Positions 12,474 through 24,944 of a stretch of 64,000 nucleotides of DNA are shown one piece after another. Source of the stretch: Lonicera japonica (Eukaryota; Streptophyta; Magnoliopsida; Dipsacales; Caprifoliaceae); the NCBI GenBank assembly GCA_021464415.1, contig CM038469.1, positions 59,501,650 through 59,565,649 on the forward strand, given 5' to 3'. The translations under genes and the position numbers were made by a program. Position 1 is the stretch's first letter; every line of letters starts with the position of its first letter. Under the pieces are notes generated by a model that made no database searches, was not told the DNA's origin, and was given only the letters and a program-made list of their open reading frames with translations.

Positions 12474-15400
12474 ATGTCTTCTCCAAGCAAGAGGAGAGAT
12501 ATGGATGTCATGAAACTGTAAGGATTTTTGTTCAATGCTCATGATTGTTTTTTATGCTTTTATTTGCTGAAATGAACTCTTATGCTTATTCTTTCCATGT
12601 AATGTGCTTATATATATGTATACATGGTTAGCATATATTTTTTGGCTCCCTGAGAACTATGGCTCACAATTTGACTTTGGAAAGTATAGCAACTTTATTC
12701 TTTGTATAACTAGTGACCTATTTGTTCGTGTTGTAGGATGATGAGTGACTATGCTGTGGAGCCAATAAATGATGGGATCAATGAATTTAATGTGGAGTTC
12801 CATGGTCCCAAAGAAAGTAATGTTTTCTACACTTACTATTCTTCTGTTAAAGATAGCAGTTGTTAATTGTTCAAATGACTCTGTCTCATTTGATTGGGGA
12901 TCATGGCTTATATACAATTATACATATATATATGTAATTATATATACATCTAGTGGTAGAATGCTTATATTGTTTGATTATGTATCTAACTGATTTGTTA
13001 ACTTTGTGCTTCACTTGAGCTATTGTATATATATCCCCAGCATACTACAAGTATAGCCTTGAATATACGGCTAGGACTAAGATTCTTGGCTTCGGCACTT
13101 CTGTATTTCAGTATAAGGTTTTATAGCTTTGAGCCTTTGAAGGATCTTGAATTACTACATTTGTATATTCATCCTTGTCAATTTAGACAGAAGTCCCTTT
13201 GCCCCAAATAAGTCTAAACAGCAGTTTCATCTTCTTTCTTAGAAAATCAGTTCCAAAATAAACATTCTTTTCAAATACTGAATTGACTTGGGGTTGCATG
13301 TGCGAGTATAGGGTCTCATGTGAGGGAGGGTGTTATGCATGATATTCATTATGTTTCCTTCTCCTAACAGCTTAAGTTTTTAGGAGAGATGGTTCGTAAC
13401 AATATTCAAGGGAAAGAGTACATTGTGATTTATTGAGGACATGTTTGGATATAGAAGGTATCCTTGATTGATTGCCTCAAAAAGAGTTTGCTTCAATCAA
13501 GGAGATCTTATATCTAGACACAGCAACAAAAAAAAGTAGATGCATGGCGATAATCAAGGACCATAAATTTCAACATGTTATGTCAAGGGATCTAACCTAA
13601 CCAAATTGGTGAATGGATGGGGTGCCTCCACAATATTATATACGGAATATATATGTGTACCAGCATTTCCGTACTGAATGGGTACCAAAGTGCATTAGAT
13701 GTTTGTATGGTTGTACCCTTGGTAACAGTACAACCATGTAATGCATTTCGGTACTTGTTTTGTATGCAAATTTTGGTACATGTTGCATTGTTCTCTTATA
13801 TGTTGTGACCTAGGCTATGATTTGCCGATGTGGAGTTTAGGGTCTCAATATCCCTTCTCACATGTTGTCTAATTTTGAGCCAAATACGCAGACAAACCAT
13901 ATTGTCTAGTACTCTAGCATGGTGTAAGTGTGGCCATTGGAGATGTGTGGATGAAATAGCCTTCTCTTATACCTATTAATGCTGGAGCATCGAATCCAAA
14001 AACCAATTGGCAATGGGTGGAGCCCGGGGAACTTAGTTCCCATGTGGGTTATCTAATGTTTGTTGTCGGAAATGATAGGATAAATAAACCCTATCATAAG
14101 TTTGGCACAATGGTAGATAGGATATTTTAATCCTATCCCGCGTTTGGTACAACACGGGACTAGATTGCGCTGAGGATTAATTATTCTTTTATCCCTTTAG
14201 AACTGGATAAATATATACCACCCCTATAGGTGGTATTATTTTATCCCATGGTTGTAGGATAACAAAATTAATATAAAAATTAATTTTTAATTTTTTTTTT
14301 TGATATTTTTCTTTACGCCTTTTAGCGAATCAAATTTATTAATAAAAATTTTCAACCACCAAAAATCACAGTAACTCAACTAATAAGATTCATTTCTCGT
14401 ATAATTTGATAATTTTATTTTATTAAATGAAGGTATTTATAAGAAACTTTAATTTTAGAAAAAAGGGTAACATTAGAATTTGAAACTGTACTTAATGCCT
14501 TGTTCGTAAATATTGTATGTAATATATAACTTTTTTTCCCGGAAGAGTTTTTTACGAAGCTTATTTATAAATAGGAGAATTGTATTTTTAAAAGAAAGGC
14601 AAGTTGTATTATATAATATCTGGACTTGTAATCCGGAACTCCATCAAATGCAAAGTTTATTAAATTTTTATCCGACTACCCTTATCTTGTCCGATCCCGC
14701 TTAATCCTTATCCGACTGATTCCTTTCCTATCCTATCCCACATAATTCCTATCCAACTAATTCTGACTTTTATCTTATCCGGCCTTTATCCTATCCTATC
14801 GTAACTCCTTATCTGGCACGCCAAACGCACCCTATGTACTTTTGTGGCCTCTAGTTGTTGCATGTACCTTACTGATTCGATCGCATTGGCTGCAGGTCTT
14901 TATGAAGGTGGTGTCTGGAAAGTTCGTGTGGAGCTTCCCGATGCTTATCCTTACAAGTCTCCTTCAATTGGGTTTCTTAACAAGATATTCCACCCAAATG
15001 TTGATGAGCTGTAAGCCTACTTACACTTTTTGTTTTTCCGAGGCATTTACATGAGCTACTTAATACTCATGAGGTCCCTAATTAAGAGTCCACGTTTGAC
15101 TTTCACATTTTCTAATAATGCACTAATGTCATCACTCATCACAACCAATAGTTTAACTTTTTAAAAAAAAAAAACAAAAAATAGTTTCCCATCACAAGTT
15201 TTGGTACATGATTATGTTTTGGAAAGGAATAGTGGACTCATAATTTGGGATGGAGGAGTATGTCTGAAGGATCTTGTTAATTCTGATGATTGATCACATA
15301 GAGCATATTTGTGTTCAATGGTTGGGCTTTTGATGGGAGGTAGCCCTTCCCTTGCTTATCAACCTAAACACCCCCCTTTCTTTTTCCCCCAAACTAAGAA

Positions 15401-17684
15401 AAATAAAAATGAAGAAAGATCATGTTTCAGCTGCGAGGAGATTTTGTTAAACTAGCAGACATCTTGAGTTAGCCTGTTTGAACTCTGTACCCGTCTGTTG
15501 TTGGACCAATTTCTATGCAGCTTGTCCATGAGAAGAAGGGAACTGATTTTTCTTCTGTTACAGTTTGTTACATTAATTTGCTTATATGTACTCTGCATTG
15601 GAGAGTTAAGTACTTCTCGTGAGTCTAGTAAAATATTTTTGCTGGTAGAAGAAGTTCTCATAAGCTTTGACTCGATTTCTTGGTCAACTGCAGGTCTGGG
15701 TCTGTTTGCTTGGATGTCATAAATCAATCATGGAGCCCAATGTTTGGTAATTTCTCAATGCTTTAAGACAAAACCACAATTTTCTTGCACACATATATAT
15801 ACATTATGTGTTGATTTTCTCCTCCCGAGGTGTTATAATGTATGTGTCCTAATGATTTAGGCGTTGGTCTTCTTGAGCAGGACGTTTTTGTATTTAATTG
15901 TTTTAAAAAATACTAGAAAACTGTGTAATGATTTATGATTGTTAATGCACCCCTTTTTTTATTTGAAGATAGAAGTTTTGGCTACTTTCGGGAAGGAAAA
16001 AAGAAAACTAAAAAATTTAAGTTCTAAGCTAATAATTATTTTGATTCCTAAAGTGTTAGTTCTGTTGGCCCCAACCTATTGTCGCCTTGGTACTTGCAAA
16101 CCATGATGGAGAAATCAATACTTCTTCCTTCTCATATTAAGAGTCCCATTTCCATTTTGGGACACATTCAGTGTTCCAAACCTCACGATAAATAAGCTTT
16201 TCAATGTACCAAGGGAATGCGGTGCCCAAGGTTTGAGAAGAGACCACATTGACCTACGGGGAAGGGCATGGAGTGTCCAAGGTGCGAGAACTGGAGAACA
16301 CCCCCATACAAATGGTGGCACCTGACCGTCTGAGCCCCAAACTGGAATCATATATATGTTGGATTCTTGACCATTGGTTATGGTTGGTTTGTTGTTGTTT
16401 TTTTTAAATAAATAATTTAACAATTGATTCTGCTGAAATTTGTGTTCTTGTAAAAAGTACAGAAGTCAAAGTAACTAATTTGAGACAGAGGGAGTTCAAA
16501 ATTTTGTATCAGCGTATGCTGTACTGAAGATTTACACTAATGTTATAATTTGTGTTCACTTCAGTCCACCAGTATCTTACAAAAGTGTATACTCATGCAG
16601 ATCTTTTGAATGTGTTCGAGGTTTTCCTTCCTCAACTTTTGCTTTACCCGAATCCATCAGATCCATTAAATGGCGATGCAGCATCATTGATGATGAAGGA
16701 TCGGAAGCAGTATGAACAAAAAGTGAAAGGTAAAAAATGTGCGCGCGCACACACACACGCATACACACATTATATATATGTAAGATGATATGAGGTTGTG
16801 GTTTAATTGAAGATGCTGCCCTAGATAGGGTTGCGAAACAAGTTTGTTGTGTTTGAGCTTTAGTAGTTGGAACAAGGATTTGCTAAATAAAGATATCAAA
16901 AGTACGAACAAGGGAAAAATAAAAAGAGAAAGCATACGGGGGAAAGCAAGATCAGTAATTGCAAAATAAACCCAAAGAGTACCAGAAGGAGAAAATAGAG
17001 GAAAGAGCGAAAAGACCAAGAAATTGCTTGGGTTGGTATTGGTTTCATGTTTTCAAGAATTGAAAACCAAAATACCAAGAAACTACTTGGTTTGGTATTG
17101 GTTGCGTGCTTTTAAGAATTGAAAACTGAAAATATGGAGAAACTGTTTGGTTTGATCTTCGTTTCAGATTCAGCTTATCTAGCGTGTTCCAGTCAGTGTA
17201 GACTGCAGTGATTCTGGACCATTTGTTTAAAATTGGATGCCTTAGATTTTGATAAATGCTGTTTGTCTTTGGCTAGGAATCATTTAGACAGAATTTACCC
17301 TTCAAAATCTGGAGCATCTAATTTTAAACTAACAGTCTAGTATCTTGTCCTCTAGACTGATGAAACCGTAGGCCATGGATTCATGTTTTCAAAAGCCGAA
17401 AGTACCAAGTGTTTTGGCATTTGGCTCCAGTTACGGACAAAACCGACTCAATCAAACCTCTACTTTCCTTTTTTCCGTTCAAAAAACAGGTGGTTATAAA
17501 TGAATGACGAATGTGTTTTGCACTTGTATTATATAATGCAGAGTACTGCGATCGATATGCGAAGAAGGAAAACATAACGAGCACGCCTACAGAAGACAGT
17601 GATGATGAGGTAAGCGACGATGACATCAGCGATGGACGAAGTGCATCTAGCGAGGATGATGTGGCTCGACATGCGGACCCATAA
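12474..17684 (+). CDS. UBC4: ubiquitin-conjugating enzyme E2, UBC4/5/6 type (187 aa, six coding exons)
   Basis: Exons 12474-12517, 12737-12816, 14896-15010, 15694-15746, 16601-16729 and 17542-17684 join in phase, with GT-AG introns throughout, to give 187 residues. The start [15 protein letters not shown] and the sequence [23 protein letters not shown] are characteristic of the plant UBC4/UBC5/UBC6 group, which has the same length. E2 enzymes take ubiquitin from E1 as a thioester and pass it on with an E3. The active-site Cys is residue 85 ([13 protein letters not shown]), and the HPN motif that supports catalysis is at 74-76. After the UBC fold (about 1-150) comes an acidic Ser/Asp tail ([14 protein letters not shown]) ending in ADP, as in the family. 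No damage is seen despite transposon insertions in the introns. The exact paralogue number within the group cannot be assigned, so the symbol is a group label. Confidence 0.95.
13438..13523. repeat. short fold-back (hairpin) sequence in intron
   Basis: GGATATAGAAGGTATCCTTG followed by ATTG on one arm pairs imperfectly with CAATCAAGGAGATCTTATAT plus CTAGACA on the other, across a loop of about 20 bases. It is probably a miniature fold-back element. A small-RNA precursor is possible but unsupported. Confidence 0.35.
14060..14832. mobile_element. MITE-like insertion in E2 intron 2
   Basis: The segment is dense in GATAGGATA/TATCCTATCC motifs of opposite polarity at its two ends. It ends at about 14832 with GCACGCCAAACGCACCCTA, the complement of the GGGTGCGTTTGG start seen in many plant MITEs. 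The left end near 14060-14110 (GGAAATGATAGGATAAATAA, then AAGTTTGGCACAATGG) is a weaker counterpart. No target duplication could be fixed, so class and exact limits are uncertain. Confidence 0.5.
15066..15258. mobile_element. Stowaway MITE in E2 intron 3
   Basis: A 193-bp element flanked by TA (15064-15065 and 15259-15260), with inverted ends CTCATGAGGTCCC...AAGAGTCCA on the left and CTCCTCCATCCC...ATGAGTCCA on the reverse strand of the right. These resemble the CTCCCTCCGTCCC termini of Stowaway (Tc1/Mariner-derived) MITEs. A second, more degenerate Stowaway-like pair lies at about 16121-16495 in intron 4 of the same gene. Confidence 0.7.
16121..16495. mobile_element. degenerate Stowaway-like MITE in E2 intron 4
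   Basis: The left end is CTTCTTCCTTCTCATATTAA plus GAGTCCC. The right end is CTAATTTGAGACAGAGGGAG, whose reverse strand starts CTCCCTCTGTCTC. The interior (about 16150-16340) is longer and more GC-rich than usual and may hold inserted foreign sequence. The right TA duplication has decayed to TT. Confidence 0.45.
17030..17160. repeat. tandem duplication of about 60 bp in E2 intron 5
   Basis: The motif AGAAA(T/C)T(G/A)CTTGG(G/T)TTGGTATTGG, followed by TTTTmAAGAATTGAAAAC, occurs about twice, with a partial third start (GAAACTGTTTGGTTTGATCT). It is a local duplication inside the intron. Confidence 0.5.
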
Positions 17685-17689
17685 GGGGG

Positions 17690-18687
17690 AATTATATTAT
17701 TATATGATAATGTCCCTTTTGGACTTTAACATGAACAGATTCTCATTTTATGTTAGCTGTTCATTGTTTTAATCTTCTTTGTGTTTATTTTGCCTGTAAA
17801 ATTAGGAAAAAGATGGGATAAGTTAGAGACTCAACACTTGATGCCAACACCTGTAACGAATATATAATTTGTGGTGGCACCAATTTAAATTAAAATGAAG
17901 AATATAAAACCAATATGTGGTCGATGAAAGAATTGTACGAGGTGTTACGTACGTGTTACAAAATGTCAATCCTTTTTTTTTCCCTCTGGTTTTTTACGAG
18001 GTGCACGGTCAGTTTTTGCGCATTTCTACTGGTTTTTGTTTGTATGGAAGTACAAATGTTGTCTGCTAAGAGATTTTACAAGTAACAAATCGCTATTCCT
18101 AAAAAGAACTGAAAACTTTATTTATTTATTTATTTTTGGCTTGTGACATATTTTATAATATATCTTTATTAATAAATTTAACTAACGCTATTCCTAAAAA
18201 GAACTGAAAACTTTAATTTTAATTTTTGTGACATATTTACCATTTTTCTTTAATAATGAATTTAACTAGACAATTCTGGGGTTTAGCTTGGTTGGTTGAG
18301 GTTAGGAATAAATCAATTAAAAACTATATTTTTGTATTTTAATTTTATCTGGTAAGAAATGGGATAAAATAATTTTACGTATAAGGTGTAATTATTTTAT
18401 TCGGTCCATTGTGGGATAAAAGGGCAAATCGGTTAATTTCGGACTTTGTAAAGAATTTAACTCACTATATCATATTACATTTGACTCTTTGAGACATTGC
18501 CTTGGCCAAACTCTCTCTCTCTCTCTCAACTGTAAGCGTTATTCGGGCCAATTTAAACACATTTTACTAGTCCCACCTCGAATGAGACAATTAGAAGGAC
18601 TAGAGGTGTAGTGACTAATTTAAAAATTGACTAACCGATAGAACCAAATTAATATTCTTTACTAAATTTTTATTATATTTATGTATA
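17690..18687. other. E2 3' region and intergenic, with local duplication
   Basis: This is the 3' flank of the E2 gene with no further exons. A diverged direct repeat of about 105 bp lies at about 18088-18280; both copies start CGCTATTCCTAAAAAGAACT and end in AATTTAACTA. A CT microsatellite is at about 18511-18527. Confidence 0.5.
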
Positions 18688-18695
18688 TGTTTGAT

Positions 18696-19245
18696 TAGGG
18701 GTGTGCATGGTCCGGTTAACCGGACTGGTTAGCTTGGGACCGGACCGGACCGTTAACTTCGGTCCTACAATTTAACGGACCGGACCGGACCGGACCGAAT
18801 TAACACCTTAGACCAGACCGGACCGGACCAATTTAAACGGTTCGATTTCGGTCGGTCCAACCGGTTTGGGCTTTTTTAATGGGTTCAATTTATTTGGGTT
18901 TATTGGCTATTTTTTTTACACCTATTCAATCCATTTTCAATGCAATATTTATATATATTAAACCCATTTATTAATTGCTCATTTATCACAACAATTGAAC
19001 CCATTCAAATCAAAATCAAAATATAAATAAAATATAAAATAAGTAAATATTTTTAAAAAAATTATATATATATAAATATAACTGGTCCGGTCTGGGTTTT
19101 TTGTAGGCTGGACCAAAGACCGGACCGAACAGTATCGGTCCATTAAATTTCGGACTGGACCGGACCGTTGTATTTATAAAACCCGAAAAAAATCCTATAT
19201 TTCGGTTCGGTCCATTCAGTCAGGTTCGGTTTGTGCACACCCATA
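18696..19245. mobile_element. non-autonomous hAT element with exact 8-bp target duplication
   Basis: A 550-bp element flanked by TGTTTGAT on both sides (18688-18695 and 19246-19253). The termini are TAGGGGTGTGCA on the left and TATGGGTGTGCA on the reverse strand of the right, differing at one base. The subterminal regions hold dense GGACCGGACC / GGTCCGG tracts, the expected transposase-binding repeats. The AT-rich interior has no transposase. All defining hAT marks are present. Confidence 0.9.
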
Positions 19246-19469
19246 TGTTTGATTCATATATTTATTTATGATTGTATTTGTGTATGCATAGTATATCTAT
19301 GTTTTTAAGTATATGTTTATTTATGATTGTATTTATGTATGCAATACAAGTAGATGCATGGCTAAAAATGAAATTAACAATGGCTCAAGAAGACCGAGAT
19401 ACTGTTTTATCACTAAAATATAATCATTTAATTAAGCAACTCTTCTTATTATTTAATTGTCTTCATACC

Positions 19470-19958
19470 CATAGCCGGTCCTGATCATTTGGTGGCCCTG
19501 GGCGAAATCTTAAAATGTGTCCTTTTATAAGTAAATATATTAATTTTTTATATTAAAAAAATAAATTAATTTTGTTTCTTACATGCCACCAAAAACACAT
19601 TACAATTGCAAAGAACCCTGCAAAAATAATAACATTAAATATTTAATTCTCTCTTATTATTTTGAAATCAATATGAGTGAAAGAAAAAATATTGATACTC
19701 CTTTAATTCTCTCTTATAGCATGAGAAGATTGAGATTAAATTTGGGAAGAAAGAATCAGAGAAGAGTTGAAGAGGTCGTTTCCCTATATGCTGTTAGAGT
19801 TTTGGAAATTTGAGTTTTTTTTCTTGGAAATTTGCATTATAAATTATTATTTTTTTTCCTTTTTAATATATATGCATATAGAGATAGAGAAATAAAATAT
19901 TAGTACCCCTCTTAATTTTTGAGTCCTGGGCGGTCGCCCTGCCCTAGGGCCAGCTCTG
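19470..19958. mobile_element. non-autonomous hAT element (CAGAGCyGGcCCT termini)
   Basis: A 489-bp element with exact 8-bp duplications TTCATACC at 19462-19469 and 19959-19966. The left terminus is CATAGCCGGTCCTG and the reverse strand of the right is CAGAGCTGGCCCTA, each followed by a GGGCGA/GGGCAGGGCGAC motif. The termini differ from those of the neighbouring hAT, so it is a separate family. No transposase ORF. Confidence 0.85.
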
Positions 19959-19966
19959 TTCATACC

Positions 19967-21697
19967 TTAATTTTAGAAGTAGATATACTATCACTTAAAA
20001 TTGTGACATTCTAATTTATATACATATGCATTCTTCTAATATACCATTTGCTAGTTTGGTCACACCCTCACACCAATGTCTATACACGGATATGATACTA
20101 TTACTAAACTTTTTAGAACTTTTTTTTAGGTACTTTTTATAGATTGTTTTGAGCAAATTTTTGGACTGTTCTAATATTGATTTGCAACATGTTTGTAAAT
20201 GTTCAATGTTTCTTTATTATATTAAATTGATTTTCCTTTAAAAAGAACATACACAAAACAGAATAAAATTGAACCAAAAAGTCTGGGCTAGGTTTGGTTT
20301 TCGAAAATTTAGAAACCGAACTTTTAAATTTGTGTTGGGTTCGGGTTTTCCTAATTCTCACCCCGACCGAAATCGAAAACACTATTAAAAAGGTGTACCT
20401 CTCTTACCAACCGAACTAACCCCATGTGGGTCTTAGCCGAATTCTATTGATTGGCTATGGTTGGTTACATAACTACTCAATATGGTGTAATATTACTTTA
20501 TGTAAATATAAAATGTTACTCTTTCGGTCATTAATTAAAAGTTTGTATTTGACTTCCATAAATTTTAAGAATGTATTAATTCCATCAAATTAATGGTTTG
20601 CAATAACAATTTATTCTTGTCACAAGTTTTGATACAGAGCAATGTTACACTTATCAAATACATACTCTTATCGGCGTGCATTACGTGGGTCGTACCTTCA
20701 CAAAATATAACAAAAGTACAACTCATGTAATGCAACCGGTAAAAATAAGTAGTAAGAATCATAAGTAAAAAAAAAGATATTTTCCTTTGATATATTACGT
20801 TCTCAAAAGAAAAATGGAAATCAATGTCTTCAAAAATATTTATACTTAATCAAACACAGTCTTTATTTGAGTTGTCTCGCAAATTTCATCACTAAACATG
20901 GATTTGTGCAATATGAAAACCTAACTTTGTCACGAGACTAAAAACCATCAACCAAAAATAGAAGGCATAGGATAACTGAATATTTTTTAATAACTACAAT
21001 ACGCAACTTACAACATTTTCTAAAATCATACATAAAAAATCCGACTATGCAAATGAAGTGGTAAGTTTGAACCGAGAGCTCTCAAAATCAATTCCTCGCA
21101 TACTTCCCCCTCCCTTTCCTCAGAGCATCGAGTTTGCGTGTGAACTGTTTATATTAAAGAAAACAAAATCATCAATAAAAGATCTAGGTTCTGTGCAAAG
21201 ACGATGGTAAAAGAGTTAGCTTCGTGTTCATCCCACTATAGTTTGAACTTTTAGAACCCAATTCCCTACCCCTCCTCCCAAAGGTTGAACACCGAGTCTA
21301 ATTATGTACTGCTTCTCTTAAAAAAAATCCATAGAAAATAGAAGACAATATAATTTTTGAATAATTCAAATTCATGAAGAAAGACATGGCAAAAATCCAC
21401 TAGTTCATCAATTTCTCTCCTGTCGGCCGGCAACTAAATGCCCAAATCAAATAAAGTTGGATCCAATTGTCACTTTTTAGCTGCAATCAAACTCAAAACT
21501 CCATTGTAATCTACACCAATAAGCATAAAAACCACCAACAATTAACTCTCATTCAAACATTGTACTTCCCTCCGTGTCCCATAGAAAAAAATTCCATACT
21601 TTTAAACTCTCAAAAATTTCCTCAAAACAAACCATCATCTTCACCAACTTGAATCAATCAATCTTCTTTCTTTCTTTCTTTCTTTTTTTTTTCAAAA
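19967..21697. other. intergenic and upstream region of the receptor gene
   Basis: No coding exon was recognised. About 20280-20380 has TCGGTTTC/CCGAACC-type motifs of a decayed hAT end, and about 20515-20560 a Stowaway-like start (ACTCTTTCGGTCATTAATTA). The stretch just before the receptor ATG (21660-21690) is a (TTTC)n leader, common in plant 5' UTRs. Confidence 0.5.
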
Positions 21698-24519
21698 ATG
21701 AATCAAATCCCCATTTGGGTCCTCTTCATTTCACTTTCTTTTCTCTTATACACAACAAACTCACAAAGCATTGAGGTCAAAGAAACACTGCTCAATTTTC
21801 TCACACAACTTTCAAACACAAATGGCATATTGGATCCCAATCTTGGTTGGAATTTATCTTCTGATCCATGCAAAACTCCATGGGTAGGCATCTTTTGCGA
21901 TAATCGTACACTTTCTGTAAACAAAATCTTGCTTAATGGCTTCAATTTCTCGGGCACTTTCAATGCTTACACTCTTTGCAACGTACAATCTCTTGCTTCA
22001 TCTCTCTCCGTTATTAGTCTCAACGACAACAATCTCCATGCAGAGAATTTGAACGATATGTCAAAATGTAGACACCTCACTCACTTACATATAAGCGGAA
22101 ACCAATTCTCGGCACCACTTCCGAATTCTTTCTCAAGATTGAATAATCTCAAAAGACTCGATATATCACGCAATAAATTCTCTGGTGACTTGCCCAATTT
22201 GGCCCGAATCTCAGGCGTAACAGAGTTTCTTGCTCAACACAATGAGATCAGCGGGCCCATACCCACCTTCGATTTTTCAAATTTTGATGCATTTAATGTC
22301 TCTTTCAACAATTTCAGTGGTCCAATCCCAGAAGGAGGTAATATTTTCCCAATCAACAGCTACTCAAACAATCCTCAATTATGCGGTGAGCCATTACCAA
22401 AAGAATGCCCACCATTCAATTGGTCCTCAGGAAAAGGACCGACAAAAGGGCTATCAAAGGATAAAATTATAATGTACTCCGGCTATTTCCTCCTTGGTGT
22501 AGCAGTTCTTCTTGTCGTCATTCTTAAATTTTGCAAAAGACACCAGTCCAAGAAAATATCGGTTGATAAAAATTTAGCAGTAATGGATGATATTAGCATG
22601 AAGCCTGGTTCTTCTTCGACCGATGACAAAGGAGGCTTGAGCAAATCAGTTATTTCGGTTGAGCCTGGAGCGGTTTCTTCATCACTTACAGTTCTTTCGA
22701 GTCCAGAGGTGAATGGGCTAAAATTCGACGAGTTGTTAAAGGCTCCAGCTGAGTTTATTGGGAGAGGAAAACACGGGAGTGTTTATAAGGTTACATGTGA
22801 AGATCGAGGTTTAACTGTTGCTGTTAAAAGGATCAAAGATTGGGCAATGGAGACTGGCGATTTTAAGAAGAGGATGCAGAGGTTGGATCAAGTGAAGCAT
22901 CCAAATGTTTTGCCTGCAGTGGCTTTTTATTGTTCTAAACAGGAGAAGCTTTTGGTTTATGAATATCAGCCTAATGGAAGTCTTTTCAAGCTTCTTCATA
23001 GTAAGTAGTTTCTGTTCTTACATTTTCTTGATTTCATTTTCCTCTATATATAGTACTAGTTTCCGTTGTTTTGTAGGACGGCACTTTAACTAATGTTGTT
23101 AAAAGATCAACAAATGTGTAGGACCAGGAAATAATAAATTTTGATGGGTCAAACTTGTATAATTAAACAGTATACTTTTAAATATAAAGTTGGGGCTAAC
23201 AGTTAAATGTGCAGACACAAGATTTTTAGAGGGGTGGACTGATAGCAATGCAATAAAAATTTGCATGAAATTATTATTGAATATTGAATGGATCCAGGTC
23301 AGTAAAGGGTTGGCCAATTAGACACAGTTACAGTATTGGGTGATCAAAATTTGGGACACTATTGCAATCATGTGCTTTCTTAGAATCCGAAATTGGTAAT
23401 AATTTCACATGCAAATTTTGAGCTATTAGCATGTTGTAATTCGAACTCTGAACATGTATTATGACACCCTAAAACGTATATGTGAATTTACCAGTTTAAG
23501 ATTACTGAAAAGGATAAAAACTTGATCCGGCTTAGGCTATATTGAAATCACTCTACCACCAGTCTATAGTGGAGTAATAATCTGAATGATTGGTTTAGAA
23601 AATAGATTACTTAGATTTATCAAGTAGTACGTTTTTGCTTCTGGGGAGCACTTAAATTAATAGGAACTAATATCAAAATCTGAACAGTCCACTTTAAAAC
23701 TAATGGTCTAGATTTTTTCAACTTTCTTCTTAAGAAAACTCGGACTAATTAAACAATCACATTGTGCATCTAGCACTACTACATGTCTATATTGAATTTA
23801 TCAACTTTCTTCTTAAGAAAACTCGGACTAATTAAACAATCACATTGTGCATCTAGCACTACTACATGTCTATATTGAATTTATCAAAATCATTTGTACA
23901 AACTTTTCAGTATTGCTATATATACAGAAACTATAGAATGAATCTAAGGAATTGCAAATTTGTATGTAAAATTACAGGAATACAAATGGGCCAAACCTTT
24001 GGGTGGAGCAGCAGGCTAGAATTTGCAGCCACCATAGCTGAATCCTTAGCATTCATGCACCAAGAACTCCACCAAGACAAAATTCCCCACGGTAACCTAA
24101 AATCATCAAACATTTTACTTAACAAAAACATGGAACCAATCATCACCGAATACGGCCTAATGGAAGAAGACAATAATCAAGACCTTGATCAAAATGAGGC
24201 CAAATTCAAAGCGGACATTTACGGATTTGGGGTCATACTTCTGGAATTGCTTACGGGGAAGGTATCGGTGGCTGAAAATGGGTTGGACTTGGCAAAATGG
24301 GTGGTGTCTGTGGTGAGAGAAGAGTGGACAGTTGAGGTTTTTGACAAAATGCTTGTTAGGGAAGGTGCTAGTGAAGAGAGGATGGTGAGTTTGCTTCAAG
24401 TTGCTATTAAGTGTGTGGATAAATCGCCGGTGGTTAGGCCTAGTATGGAGCATGTTGCTATGATGATTAATGGAATTAAAGTGGAGGAAGAGAGATCTAT
24501 GGATGTTTCTCTACAATGA
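21698..24519 (+). CDS. LRR receptor-like pseudokinase, LRR-III type (614 aa, two exons)
   Basis: Exon 1 (21698-23000) and exon 2 (23978-24519) join in phase 1 (CAT A|GA ATA) through a GT-AG intron inside the kinase domain, giving 614 residues. The order is: signal peptide about 1-22; N-terminal LRR cap about 25-68 with paired Cys; about five short LRRs to 225; a membrane segment at about 257-278; and a kinase-like domain at about 345-600. The glycine loop reads GRGKHG and the ATP-binding Lys is present (VAVKRIK). The catalytic loop is HGN instead of HRD (472-474) and DFG is replaced by EYG (492-494), so phosphotransfer is unlikely. This matches the plant 'probable inactive receptor kinase' group, which acts as co-receptors or scaffolds at the plasma membrane. 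The ligand is unknown. The start is supported by the signal peptide. Confidence 0.9.
23718..23883. repeat. perfect 83-bp tandem duplication in receptor intron
   Basis: Copies at 23718-23800 and 23801-23883 appear identical along their whole length, starting TCAACTTTCTTCTTAAGAAA. They lie about 95 bases before the exon 2 acceptor. The identity suggests a recent duplication. Confidence 0.9.
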
Positions 24520-24944
24520 CATGAAAATGATAAAGAGGCAAACTTTTTTCATTTTTACCCTTCTTAATTTGAAACATACATCCTCTGCATTAAGAGCCCA
24601 TGCTTAATTTTCATATATTGTTTTTAAAGAATGCACTAATTTCATTATCACAATTAACAGTGAGAACAAAACTCGTTTCATATTTCAATTTATGTACGTT
24701 GATTATGTTCTTCATTCTACGCAATTTGTTTTTATTCATTTTCTTTATCTCATTTTCCTCTCTAGTACTAGTTTCCGTAGTTGTTTAGGGTGGCACTTTC
24801 ATTAAAAGCTTTTAAAGAACAAGAAATGTGGTAGGGGAATCTACCATGTAAATGAGAAGATTTGAGGCGTCAAACATGTATTAGTAGTATATGAAGAGTT
24901 TCACTATGAGTTTTTTTGTATTTTATATAGTAAATGATACCAGA
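24520..24944. other. 3' flank of receptor gene, no gene seen
   Basis: AT-rich. About 24590-24650 resembles part of a Stowaway end (ATTAAGAGCCCATGCTTAAT) without a partner. Confidence 0.5.

Noticed and set aside
13023..13808. Short frames in the E2 intron 2
   Set aside because: They lie between confirmed exons of the E2 gene and lack family resemblance.
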